The notes under the pieces are model-generated. The model was not told the origin of the DNA. It was given only the letters and a program-made list of their open reading frames with translations, and did not search any database. A program made the position numbers and the translations under genes. Positions 8,352-16,159 of a stretch of DNA of 64,000 nt are shown here, one piece after another (the stretch's first letter is position 1; every line of letters begins with the position of its first letter). Source of the stretch: Polyangiaceae bacterium (lineage in GTDB: Bacteria; Myxococcota_A; Polyangia; Polyangiales; Polyangiaceae); contig JAHBVY010000003.1 in NCBI GenBank assembly GCA_019637265.1, positions 186,001 to 250,000 on the forward strand, in the 5' to 3' direction.

Positions 8352-8574
8352 CGCTCGGTGCTCCGGTGCACGAGTCTTGGCTTTGGCTGAGGGTGTACAC
8401 GCCTCAGCCCCCACGGTGCGCCCTTTGATAGTTTGGAGACAGCGTTATCGTCGCCGGACGTGAAAGGTGAGGCGAAGCTCTCTTGCTATGTCGAGCTCGT
8501 CGGAAAGACCACGGCGTTGCCTGCCTACGCGCGGTGCGTGGCCAGTGCTCCCTGGCTGGCGCTATACTTCTGCC

Positions 8575-8880
8575 ATGATCACCGAGTCCACTGTTCGCGA
8601 GCAGCTAGCCCGACACCGAGACGAGCTACCCGTCCCCGCGGCCGTTGTCGACTGGGTCGTCGAGGTGGGCCGTGACGCCACGGGCGATGACGCCGTCTGG
8701 GTGTGGGCGATCCTCCAGGATGACCTCTTCGATCAGGCTGTCCAGCGTCGTCTTGAATTGCGGGACCAGATCCGAGAGGTCGTCAGCCACGCCGCGGCAC
8801 CTGCCGAGGTCCAAGTCTACATTCGCTTCCGCTCCGAATCCGAGCAGAGGGAGCTAGCGAACGAGGAGCTGGCTGGGTGA
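8575..8880 (+). CDS. Small conserved-looking hypothetical protein, partner of a HEPN gene
   Basis: A 101-residue acidic protein I cannot assign to a named family. It starts MITESTVREQLARHRD and has a VWVWAILQDD segment, then a helical RRLELRDQIREVV and a strand-like VQVYIRFRSESEQ near the end. No membrane segment or DNA-binding motif is visible. Its stop codon overlaps the GTG start of the HEPN gene by 4 bp, so the two are probably made together. A role as antitoxin or adaptor is inferred only from this layout. Base use is somewhat less GC-biased than in flanking genes. Confidence 0.6.
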   Translation: MITESTVREQLARHRDELPVPAAVVDWVVEVGRDATGDDAVWVWAILQDDLFDQAVQRRLELRDQIREVVSHAAAPAEVQVYIRFRSESEQRELANEELAG

Positions 8881-9383
8881 GCCTGCATGGAGACCTGCTG
8901 AGTCAGGCAGAGGACCTAGCGAAGCGCGAGCCCAACCGCCCGAAGCAGGCAAGCCTGCGTCGGTCCGTCTCGTCAGCCTACTATGCGGTTTTCCACCTGC
9001 TCATCGATGCGGCCTCCCGATTCGTGGTTCGCGGCGGTGACCGCGTGAGCCTGCGGCACGCTGTGGCGCGGACCTTTGACCACGGCGAGATGAAGTTTGC
9101 GGCGAATACCTTCAAGGGTGGAGCGCTGCCACACGCGCTCCAGGACGCCGTCAAGGGTCCGATCTCCACCGAGCTGAAGCGCCTCTCTGAAGGCTTCATC
9201 GAGCTGCAGCAGGCGCGGCACGAGGCTGACTACAATCTCAGCCGCACCTTCACCCGGGACGAAGCCCTCGATCTGTTGCGCACGGCAGCTCAAGCATTCG
9301 ATGACTGGCAAGTCGTCGCGAACACGCAGGCTGGCGACGCCTTCCTGGTTGCCCTCCTGCTGCGCAGGAAGCTCGACCGCTGA
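8877..9383 (+). CDS. HEPN domain protein (UPF0332-like)
   Basis: All-helical HEPN proteins are often RNases or RNA binders in toxin-antitoxin and defence systems. The 168 residues carry the typical helix SSAYYAVFHLLIDAA (about 31-45), a basic preceding segment PKQASLRR, and the late motif QQARHEADYN followed by FTRDEALDLLRTAAQAF, matching the R-x-x-ADY pattern of UPF0332-type HEPN proteins. A full R-x4-6-H nuclease motif is not evident, so ribonuclease activity is uncertain. GTG start at 8877 is set by the overlap with the preceding small gene. The pair stands alone between a GAF gene and an orphan hypothetical gene. Confidence 0.72.
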   Translation: MSLHGDLLSQAEDLAKREPNRPKQASLRRSVSSAYYAVFHLLIDAASRFVVRGGDRVSLRHAVARTFDHGEMKFAANTFKGGALPHALQDAVKGPISTELKRLSEGFIELQQARHEADYNLSRTFTRDEALDLLRTAAQAFDDWQVVANTQAGDAFLVALLLRRKLDR

Positions 9384-9442
9384 GGTTTTCTGACGCAGTG
9401 GCAACCCCCGCAGCTTCGCGTCTCTCGTGCTAGAGGGCGGGC

Positions 9443-9994
9443 ATGGCTGACGAGGTCATCGATGCGTTCACGGCGGAGGCGCTGTTCGCCGAGCTGTTCC
9501 TCCGTTGGTACAAGCCGCTCGAGCGCGAGATCCATGGCGGCGTGCTGCCTCCCGCGCGCGAGCCGCTTGCTGCGCGCCCTGCCTCCGAGCTGCCCGAGCA
9601 CGCGCGTGGCGTCATCCTGCGTCAGCTCGAGCGGATGACGCAGGCGGCGCAGCAAGACCAAGCGCGTTTCCTGCCGGAAAATGGTCAGCTCGGCGCCCTG
9701 TGGCTCAGGACCTTCGAGCGCGCCTTCACCGTGGACGAGGCGCGGAACCTCGCCGTGATGGCTGACCCCGAAGATCGCAACAACGACTTCGTGGTGCTCT
9801 GCTGCGAGATCGCCGCGGCCTTCGGCCACTTGCTGAAGGAGGCGGACCCCACCCTGGAGTGGATCCCCGAGGCCCCCTATTGGGAGAGCTGGCTGTTCCG
9901 CCCAGCGGACAACATGAAGCTGCACCCCTTCGCCGCCACGCTGCGCTTCATGAGCACCAGCCGCGATGGGCTATTGTCAGATTGGCTGACGTAA
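9443..9994 (+). CDS. Hypothetical protein
   Basis: A 183-residue soluble protein, family not recognised. It has MADEVIDAFTAEALFAELFLRWYKPLEREI at the N-terminus and acidic helical segments after that, with no signal peptide, no membrane segment and no known catalytic motif. RFLPENGQ and DPEDRNNDFVVLCCEIAAAF are the more distinctive parts. The ATG at 9443 follows GAGGGCGGGC. The last 18 codons, including the stop, lie in a 62-bp direct repeat whose second copy begins 79 bp downstream, out of frame with this gene. Confidence 0.6.
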   Translation: MADEVIDAFTAEALFAELFLRWYKPLEREIHGGVLPPAREPLAARPASELPEHARGVILRQLERMTQAAQQDQARFLPENGQLGALWLRTFERAFTVDEARNLAVMADPEDRNNDFVVLCCEIAAAFGHLLKEADPTLEWIPEAPYWESWLFRPADNMKLHPFAATLRFMSTSRDGLLSDWLT

Positions 9995-10076
9995 GCCCTC
10001 AGTGCAAGAGGCGCCCACGCTGCGCTTCATGAGCACCAGCCGCGATGGGCTATTGTCAGATTGGCTGACGTGAGCC
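9936..10076. repeat. 62-bp direct repeat duplicating the 3' end of the preceding gene
   Basis: Copies at 9936-9997 and 10015-10076, offset 79 bp, with a single difference: the stop reads TAA-like context (GTAAGCC) in one and GTGAGCC in the other. The offset is not a multiple of three, so the second copy is not an alternative C-terminus. It looks like a recent local duplication. Confidence 0.9.
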
Positions 10077-10088
10077 TTCGATATGGCG

Positions 10089-10640
10089 CTACTCTGGGTC
10101 GGTGATCTGCGCTGCATCCCACAGCTCGAAGTAGCGCTCACGCACCGAGGGGTCGAGCTCTTCACCGAGCGTGCGCGGTAAGCTCGCGTGCTTGATGAGC
10201 TCTTGCACGTCAGCGAGATCTTTCAAACGGTGGTTCGCGGTCATGCCCGAGGCGAGCTTGAGCTCGATGAGCGCGTGAGCTGGTAAGAGCGCGCCGCGCT
10301 CGCCGCGGATCGCGACGGCCTCTGGATCAGGGAATGACACCGCCTTGGGTTTGCCGTCGCCCGGGTACTCGCCTGTGAGCAGCACATCGATCATCACGTT
10401 GTGCTCGGTGTCGTGAAAGCCTTTACTGCCAGGGAACTTCTCGACATACCCTCTGCCGAGCCAGGCTGTTTTGAAGGACTCGAGCCCAGCGGGAGTCAAG
10501 AGCACGTCGACATTGGCGGTCATGCGCTGGTAGCCATATTCATTGAGCGCCATCGCCCCGCAAATGGCGTAGGGGATTGACATCTGTTCGAGGGTCTCGG
10601 TGAGCCTCAAAAGAGCCCTCTGAACATCGGCCGTCCCCAT
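10089..10640 (-). CDS. Nucleotidyltransferase-like protein
   Basis: A 183-residue protein of the small nucleotidyltransferase superfamily (MNT/AbiEii-like group). Visible features are IPYAICGAMALNEYG in place of the usual GGxA...G motif, MTANVDVLLTP in place of T-x-D-x-D, and MIDVLLTGEYP for the third acidic strand. The first Asp of the D-x-D pair is Asn here, so catalysis may be lost or altered. The C-terminal part (HALIELKLASGM ... HRLKDLADVQELIKH) matches the helical half of this family. The ATG at 10640 is preceded by GGAGGAG. It may be a resistance, antitoxin or house-cleaning protein; no partner gene is adjacent on its strand. Confidence 0.68.
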   Translation of the reverse strand: MGTADVQRALLRLTETLEQMSIPYAICGAMALNEYGYQRMTANVDVLLTPAGLESFKTAWLGRGYVEKFPGSKGFHDTEHNVMIDVLLTGEYPGDGKPKAVSFPDPEAVAIRGERGALLPAHALIELKLASGMTANHRLKDLADVQELIKHASLPRTLGEELDPSVRERYFELWDAAQITDPE

Positions 10641-11169
10641 GAAGAACTCCTCCGCGCGAGCAACGCCAGCAAAAAACCGCGCCTCGCGCTCCGGCCGCAG
10701 CGTTCGCGCTTCGCGCTCGTGGAGACCACGCGACATCCTCCGAGGGTAGCATGGGACCTCGGGCGAGCCGGCTCGATTCCGTGTCGACCAGAGTATCCTG
10801 GCCTGAGTACGGTGGACTCAGCAGGTGGGCAGGGTGGGCGTTTTCTTCAGGGCGGGAGTATGGCGCAGGGGTGAGCTGGCGGTGGACCAAGCGAACCCCG
10901 GCGTGATCCCTGGGTAGCCTTGGCGGTGGCGCGCGTATCACGGGGCTCGTGCAGTCTGTGACGGTGCTTGGCGATGGTTGCGGGGCCTGGGCGAAGGCTG
11001 GGTGCGGCTCGGTGGCTGCGCCGAAACCCCACCAGGGGGCGTGCTAGTAGTTAGTGAAGCTGATTAGAATTCCCTTGTGAGAACGGAGGGAGCATGGCAC
11101 GTGGGATAGTTCCGCGTGGTCCGTCTGGAGTGGCGCGGGAGCAGAGGCTTAGGAGCTTGGAGAGGTGGC
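10641..11169. other. Long gene-free stretch between divergent genes
   Basis: About 530 bp separating the nucleotidyltransferase-like gene and the cysteine-rich surface protein. Open frames here are GC-driven and lack coding character. A locally AT-rich patch at about 11042-11080 (GCTAGTAGTTAGTGAAGCTG) may be the promoter of the downstream gene. No RNA gene or repeat recognised. Confidence 0.4.
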
Positions 11170-13158
11170 ATGAAGACGCAAAGTGAGCGGGTTTTGGGGT
11201 TTGCCAGGGTGGCGCCGCGCGCGGCGGGCGAAGGTGGTGGGCGTGGGGCATCGCGCGGCTCCGTGGCGTGTGCGCGCACCCAAGGCGGCTCCGGACCTCA
11301 TGCTATTCGCCCGTTCAGCCTCCTGAGTGCCGCGTTGCTGTTGAGCCTGGGCGCGCTGAGTGCGGGGGGGTGTGGCAGCAAGGAGAACACCGTCAACGCC
11401 GGGTCGCCGATGTGTCAGGCGGGGGAGCTGCGCTGCAAGAGCACCGCTGTGGAGGTGTGTAAAGAAGACGGCAGCGGCTTCGAGCTCCAAGAGGTGTGCT
11501 CCGGTGACACTGCCTTCTGCGCGGGTGGCGCCTGCGTGGCCTGTGAGATGGGCTCGCAATACTGCAGCGGGAACATCTTGTATGGCCGCTGTCAGCACTC
11601 GAGCGAGACGGAGGTCGTCGTTCAGGACTGCTCCGTCGTGAATCAGGTGTGCAGCGATGGTCGCTGCCGCATCGCTAGCTGTGAACCAGCCAGCGTGACC
11701 TGCGAGGGGAACACCGTGGTCACTTGTTCGGTGGACGGACTGACCATTGCCAAACGGGAGCCCTGCGGAGCCAGCCAGCAGTGCTTTGACGGCAAGTGTG
11801 AGAAGTGGGTGTGCCGCCCTGGGAGCCACTGTAAGAACACGAGTCAAGTGGAGGTGTGCTCGGAGGATGGGCTCACCATGCTCGAGATGAGGAACTGCAG
11901 CGCGGCACAGGCTTGTGAAGAGGGAGAGTGCCGCGCGCGGATTTGTACGCCGGGCGAGACTTACTGTAAGGACGGAGCGCGCATCGTGTGCTCAGTGAGC
12001 GGGACTGCGGAGGAGGAGTGGCCATGCGGCGCCCGACGGAGCTGCGCGAACAACGACCAGTGCGAGGACTGGGCGTGTGAGCCGAACACCGACTTCTGTG
12101 ACGAAGCGCAGCCGAGTCGCTGTGCCGCGGACGGGTTGAGCGCGACGGCGCTCGCAGCCTGCAGCGGCGACGCGTCTTGCCGTGCTGGCGCTTGCGAGTC
12201 GTGGGTATGCCCCGCGGGGGAAGACTATTGCCAGGGGAACCAGCCGAGTCGCTGTGCCGCCGATGGCCTAAGCTCCGCGCTGCTAGGGCCTGCGTGCAGC
12301 GGGAGCTTGCCCTACTGCGAGTTCGCAGCGTGTGAGGGCGTTCCGTTCGCCGACTATGATGGCTACGCGCGCTGGCCGCTGCCGGGCACGCCAGGGCACC
12401 CCTTCAGCTACACCTTGAACGCTGCGGAGACCGTGGTGGACAACGTGACGGGCCTCGAGTGGCAGCGGGCAGCTTTCCCCGGCGCGCAGACGTGGGATGC
12501 AGCCGAGGGATACTGTGCGTCACTCAGTTGGGGCGGCCGCAGCGACTGGCGCTTGCCGACGCGGATGGAGCTGTTCTCCCTTGTGGACTACGCCCGAAGC
12601 ACTCCAGCAGTAGACACTACTGCATTCCCAGCCACGGCGAACAACCGGTTTTGGGCTGCCACGGGTCGAACCGGAGGTGCCGAGAGGTGGTACGTTGACT
12701 TCAGCATTGGGGTGGCGTACGTACAGTCAGGCAGTGCTACCAATCACGTGCGCTGTGTAGCTGCCGCCACCCCCCAGCAGTCTGTGCCCTCGAGCGGCCA
12801 CTTCTTCGAGGTTACCGGGAACACCGTGCTCGACACTGCCACGGGTCTCGAGTGGCAGGGTGGTGCGTCGCCTAGTCAGCAGAATCAAATAAACTCCATC
12901 ATGTACTGCACCCAGCTAACGCTGGACGGGAAGACGGACTGGCGCCTACCCACGGTAGCCGAGCTGAGCAGTCTGATGCCAGGGCGCAAGGCGGCCGCTC
13001 CGTACATTGATCTGACCATATTCCCAGGTACGCAGGCAAACTACTGGAGCGCCACTCCGGTCTCCGGTTCGTCCGACTATTGGTACGTAAACTTCGGCAC
13101 TGGTTCCACCCACAGCCTCGGACCGTCCGTTCCGGGCTTGGCTCGTTGTGTTCGGTGA
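11170..13158 (+). CDS. Cysteine-rich surface lipoprotein with two Lcl (DUF1566) domains
   Basis: A predicted exported 662-residue protein. After a long basic leader, LLSAALLLSLGALSAGGC looks like a signal peptide ending at a possible lipidated Cys (a weak lipobox). Residues about 75-400 contain roughly seven cysteine-rich repeats with the pattern C-x-G...C...C..DG......C......C..G.C, as in myxobacterial surface proteins. Two Lcl/DUF1566 domains follow (about 410-535 and 545-662), each with TGLEWQ, DWRLPT and WYV(D/N)F, a family linked to surface attachment in other bacteria. The ATG at 11170 follows GGAGAGG. GTG codons further in could also be starts. Single gene, convergent with the kinase-like gene. 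Confidence 0.8.
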   Translation: MKTQSERVLGFARVAPRAAGEGGGRGASRGSVACARTQGGSGPHAIRPFSLLSAALLLSLGALSAGGCGSKENTVNAGSPMCQAGELRCKSTAVEVCKEDGSGFELQEVCSGDTAFCAGGACVACEMGSQYCSGNILYGRCQHSSETEVVVQDCSVVNQVCSDGRCRIASCEPASVTCEGNTVVTCSVDGLTIAKREPCGASQQCFDGKCEKWVCRPGSHCKNTSQVEVCSEDGLTMLEMRNCSAAQACEEGECRARICTPGETYCKDGARIVCSVSGTAEEEWPCGARRSCANNDQCEDWACEPNTDFCDEAQPSRCAADGLSATALAACSGDASCRAGACESWVCPAGEDYCQGNQPSRCAADGLSSALLGPACSGSLPYCEFAACEGVPFADYDGYARWPLPGTPGHPFSYTLNAAETVVDNVTGLEWQRAAFPGAQTWDAAEGYCASLSWGGRSDWRLPTRMELFSLVDYARSTPAVDTTAFPATANNRFWAATGRTGGAERWYVDFSIGVAYVQSGSATNHVRCVAAATPQQSVPSSGHFFEVTGNTVLDTATGLEWQGGASPSQQNQINSIMYCTQLTLDGKTDWRLPTVAELSSLMPGRKAAAPYIDLTIFPGTQANYWSATPVSGSSDYWYVNFGTGSTHSLGPSVPGLARCVR

Positions 13159-13220
13159 AGAGGGTTATATTGAAACGTAACAGCACGACTACCAGGGCAC
13201 AGCCGCCGCCCCCCACCCCC

Positions 13221-14273
13221 TCACCCCGTCAGTCCCCGCGCAATACCCGCCAACACCTTGACCATCGGGCCAAACCGCAGCGCGGACTCGCTGGCGGCGT
13301 TGCCGTCGAGGCCGCGGCGGTAGACGCCTTGGAGGATGGCGGCGAGGCGGAACAGGCCGAAGGCGATGAAGGTGTCGAGCTCGGCGGGGGGCTCTCTTCC
13401 GGTGGCTTCGGCGTAGGCTAGGGTGAGCTCGCTTTGGCTGGGGATGCCGAGTGCCTCGATGTCGGCGCCTACATAGCCAGAGCCGGTGAAGCCGCCAGCG
13501 GGCAGGTGGTAGAGCATCAGGTGATAGCCGAGGTCCGCCAGTGGGTGACCCAGGGTGGCGAGCTCCCAGTCGAGCACGGCGCGCACTTCGCTCGCCTCTG
13601 GGTCGATGATCAGGTTTTCTAGGCGGAAATCGCCGTGCACGATGCGCGTCTCGTCGTGGCTCGGGACGTGGTCAGGGAGCCAGCGGATGAGGTGGTCCAT
13701 GTCGGCTATCTCGCCCGTCTTGGAGGCCTGGTATTGGTCAGCCCAGCGCCGCACCTGGCGCGCCATGTAGCCGCCCTGTTTGCCGAAGTCGTGGAGACCC
13801 ACTTCACTCGGATCGATCAGGTGCAGCGCCGCCAGGGTGCGCACCGCGGCGAGGCAGATGGCGCGCCGCTCGGGCGCTGTGACCTCGGGCATCAGCGGGC
13901 TGCGGAACAGGCGCCCTTCGACGTGATCCATCACGTAGAACGGCGTGCCGATGATGCTCGCGTCCTCACACAGCACCCGCACCCGTGGCACCGGCACGGC
14001 GCTGTCCTGCAGCGCCGAGAGCACGCGGTGCTCGCGCTCGATGGCGTGCGCCGACGGGAGCAGCTTCCCCGGCGGCTTCTTGCGCAGCACCAAGCGCTGG
14101 TCACCCAAGCGAACCAAGAAGGTGGGGTTCGACTGGCCCCCCTTGAACTGCTGCACCGTCAGGTCTCCGTCCTGACCGAGCGCTGCTGCCAAGTAGCGCC
14201 GGAGCGCGTCTTCATCGAAGCGGTGCGCCTCACGTACTGCGGAGAGCTCCGTCACGCCCAGGGAGTCGGTCAT
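13221..14273 (-). CDS. APH-like phosphotransferase family protein (ACAD10/11 type)
   Basis: A protein-kinase-like fold small-molecule phosphotransferase. The 350 residues show VLRKKPPGKLL (nucleotide-binding lysine region), FYVMDHVEGR, the catalytic loop VHGDFRLENLIID and the DWELAT metal site, followed by HPLADLGYHLMLY. This matches the kinase domain of ACAD10/ACAD11 proteins, which phosphorylate 4-hydroxy acyl-CoAs, better than antibiotic kinases. No acyl-CoA dehydrogenase gene is adjacent. The ATG at 14273 (MTDSLGVTE) is preferred over an upstream in-frame Met. Single-gene unit. Confidence 0.85.
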   Translation of the reverse strand: MTDSLGVTELSAVREAHRFDEDALRRYLAAALGQDGDLTVQQFKGGQSNPTFLVRLGDQRLVLRKKPPGKLLPSAHAIEREHRVLSALQDSAVPVPRVRVLCEDASIIGTPFYVMDHVEGRLFRSPLMPEVTAPERRAICLAAVRTLAALHLIDPSEVGLHDFGKQGGYMARQVRRWADQYQASKTGEIADMDHLIRWLPDHVPSHDETRIVHGDFRLENLIIDPEASEVRAVLDWELATLGHPLADLGYHLMLYHLPAGGFTGSGYVGADIEALGIPSQSELTLAYAEATGREPPAELDTFIAFGLFRLAAILQGVYRRGLDGNAASESALRFGPMVKVLAGIARGLTG

Positions 14274-14380
14274 GGCGCTGAGCCTACCAAACGCGCCTCT
14301 CCGTGAGTCACCCAAGCGTCGCGCTCACCAGAACGATTCACCGCATCGCTTGCCGACGCTCGCTCGCAGCGCACTCCGGC

Positions 14381-14397
14381 GCGGTGCCGTCCAACCC
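14381..14397. repeat. Copy of the GCGGTGCCGTCCAACC dispersed motif
   Basis: Exact GCGGTGCCGTCCAACC followed by CACTAACCCCCC and CCCAAAAC, so both short-motif families may be parts of one degenerate element here. Intergenic. Confidence 0.6.
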
Positions 14398-14459
14398 ACT
14401 AACCCCCCTACCCAAAACACACGGAGCGCTCAGCGCCTACCCAAGCTCGCCCAGCGCCT

Positions 14460-14978
14460 TCACCCGGCGCTCGGCTCGAGCAACCCCGCCAGCAGCTCAT
14501 CCGCTTGAGCGTCCGTCAGGCCCAAGCCGGTCACCAGCCGTTCGTACAGCGCGCGCTCCTCCTCGGAGATCACGTTGTCCGCCACCGCGACCGCTGCCGC
14601 GAGCACCGCGACGATTTGCGCGCGGATGGGGTCCGCCTTCAGCGCCTGGATGCAATCCTCCAGGCAGCGCTCCTCGCCCAGCTCCGCCACGCGCTTGGAG
14701 GCGGCCTCGAGCATCGCCTCCATGTGCGCGGTGCGCACCCGGCCCTTGCTGAGCACGTCGAGCGCGCCGCGCAGCACCATGCGCTCCACGTTCAGCACCC
14801 GATGGTCAGCCGCCATCATCAAGTACATGGCCTCCGCCAGGCGGCCGTACTCGGTGACCACCTCGAGCGCCTCCACCAAGTTCAGGTCGGCGCTGGGCCA
14901 GTTGAGGGAGGGGCGATCGCCGCGGCGCTGCAGATCGTCGCGGAGCGCCTCGAGGCGTTGTCGGTGAAGCGCCAGCAC
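14460..14978 (-). CDS. TerB-like helical protein
   Basis: A 172-residue helical protein with two TerB/DjlA-N type repeats. MYLMMAADHRVLNVERMVLR and VLAAAVAVADNVISEEERAL match the family pattern in which an acidic A-D-x-x-(I/L)-x-x-x-E segment may bind metal. TerB proteins occur in tellurite-resistance and membrane-stress contexts, but none of the other ter genes is nearby, so no function should be assumed. No signal peptide or membrane segment. The start at 14978 gives MLALHRQRLEAL; the coding signal fades upstream. Confidence 0.65.
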   Translation of the reverse strand: MLALHRQRLEALRDDLQRRGDRPSLNWPSADLNLVEALEVVTEYGRLAEAMYLMMAADHRVLNVERMVLRGALDVLSKGRVRTAHMEAMLEAASKRVAELGEERCLEDCIQALKADPIRAQIVAVLAAAVAVADNVISEEERALYERLVTGLGLTDAQADELLAGLLEPSAG

Positions 14979-15083
14979 GTAGCTTTTCTAGCTTCATCCG
15001 AGCGGGAAGCCAAGCGCACGCGAGCGCGCGCAGACTGACAAGGACCTCACAACGTACTCTGTGTCCCGAGCGCGACGTCGCTG

Positions 15084-15109
15084 GTAGGGGCGGGTTTCAA
15101 ACCCGCCCG
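15084..15109. repeat. Palindromic dispersed repeat downstream of nadC
   Basis: GGTAGGGGC then arms GGGCGGGTTT and AAACCCGCCC around one C. Located 13 bp past the nadC stop, so it may serve as its 3' hairpin. Same family as the repeats in birA. Confidence 0.75.
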
Positions 15110-15121
15110 CCAAGAGCAGCC

Positions 15122-15997
15122 TCAGGGAGCGCGCTGGATGTCGAGCGAGATGTCCGCCGCGGGCGCGGAGTGGGTGAGCGCGCCGACGCTGATGGCGTCC
15201 ACCCCGGCGCGGGCCAGCTCCGGGATGCGCGCGAGGGTGACGCCGCCCGAGACCTCGATGAAGGCGCGGCCACGCGCGCGCCGCACGGCCTTGCGGAGCG
15301 CGTCGGGCGCGAAGTTGTCCAGCATGATGATGTCGGCGCCCGCCGCGAGCGCCTCATCCACCCCCGCGAGCGTCTCCACCTCCACCTCGATCTTGGTGGT
15401 GTGAGGCGCGTAGCGCCGGGCGCGCTCGATGGCCGTGGTGATGCCGCCCGCCGCCTCGATGTGGTTGTCCTTGATCAGCACCGCCGAGCTCAAGGTGTCG
15501 CGGTGGTTGTGCCCGCCGCCGATACGCACCGCGTAGCGCTCGAGCGCGCGGAGCCCCGGCGTGGTCTTACGGGTGTCGGTGACGCGGGTTTTTCCACGTG
15601 GAGGAAGCGCGTCCACGTAGCGCCGCGTGAGGCTCGCGACGCCGGTCATCCGCTGCACGAAGTTGAGCGCGGTGCGCTCCGCCATCAAGATCCCCCGCGC
15701 GTCCCCCGCGACCTCCCAGAGCGGCGCCCCGGGGCCCACCCGAGCGCCCTCCGCGGCGTGCACCACGAACCGCGTGGGCTGAGTCAAGCGGCGGAAGCTG
15801 CGCTCGAACACCGGCCCACCGCAGACGATCAGCTCACTCTTGGCGACCGCGGTGGCCACCGCTTGGGTGCCGGGGCTGACGGTCGCCTCCGTGGTCAGGT
15901 CACCTCCCGAAAGGTCCTCGCGCAGCGCCCGATCGATGAGCTCGTCGAGCACGGGCCAGGCCGGGAGCGAGGCGATCAAGTCAGTATAACGTTCCAT
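15122..15997 (-). CDS. nadC: Nicotinate-nucleotide pyrophosphorylase (carboxylating), quinolinate phosphoribosyltransferase
   Basis: NadC converts quinolinate and PRPP to nicotinate mononucleotide, CO2 and pyrophosphate in de novo NAD synthesis. The 291 residues contain the N-terminal ALREDLSGGDLTTEA, ERTALNFVQRMTGVAS, TRKTTPGLRALERYAVRIGG, LIKDNHI, VEVETLAGVDEAL and the phosphate-binding VSGGVTL and GVDAISVGALTHS, all diagnostic. Length is usual. The ATG at 15997 is preceded by AAGGAGAT, a strong ribosome site. No nadA or nadB is beside it in this window. Confidence 0.96.
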   Translation of the reverse strand: MERYTDLIASLPAWPVLDELIDRALREDLSGGDLTTEATVSPGTQAVATAVAKSELIVCGGPVFERSFRRLTQPTRFVVHAAEGARVGPGAPLWEVAGDARGILMAERTALNFVQRMTGVASLTRRYVDALPPRGKTRVTDTRKTTPGLRALERYAVRIGGGHNHRDTLSSAVLIKDNHIEAAGGITTAIERARRYAPHTTKIEVEVETLAGVDEALAAGADIIMLDNFAPDALRKAVRRARGRAFIEVSGGVTLARIPELARAGVDAISVGALTHSAPAADISLDIQRAP

Positions 15998-16140
15998 TTG
16001 AACATCTCCTTGCGAGTAGCCCCACCCCCGACTAGGGGAGGAGCGAGGCGATCGAGTCAGTTGAGCGTACTGATCAGCGCCTCGTCGCGAGAGGCTAACT
16101 GGGCTCGGTCGGGTCGGCGCGCGTGCTTTCTCTGAGGCAT

Positions 16141-16156
16141 CGGGTTTTGGGGGTTC
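16141..16156. repeat. Copy of the CCAAACCCCCAAAACC-type motif, reverse orientation
   Basis: Reads CGGGTTTTGGGGGTTC just after the stop of the CPBP protease gene (minus strand). Confidence 0.45.
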
Positions 16157-16159
16157 GCG

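Noticed and set aside
8575..10640. Accessory patch considered as a genomic island or prophage remnant
   Set aside because: No integrase, attachment repeats, tRNA or phage genes; only mildly different base use was noticed by eye.
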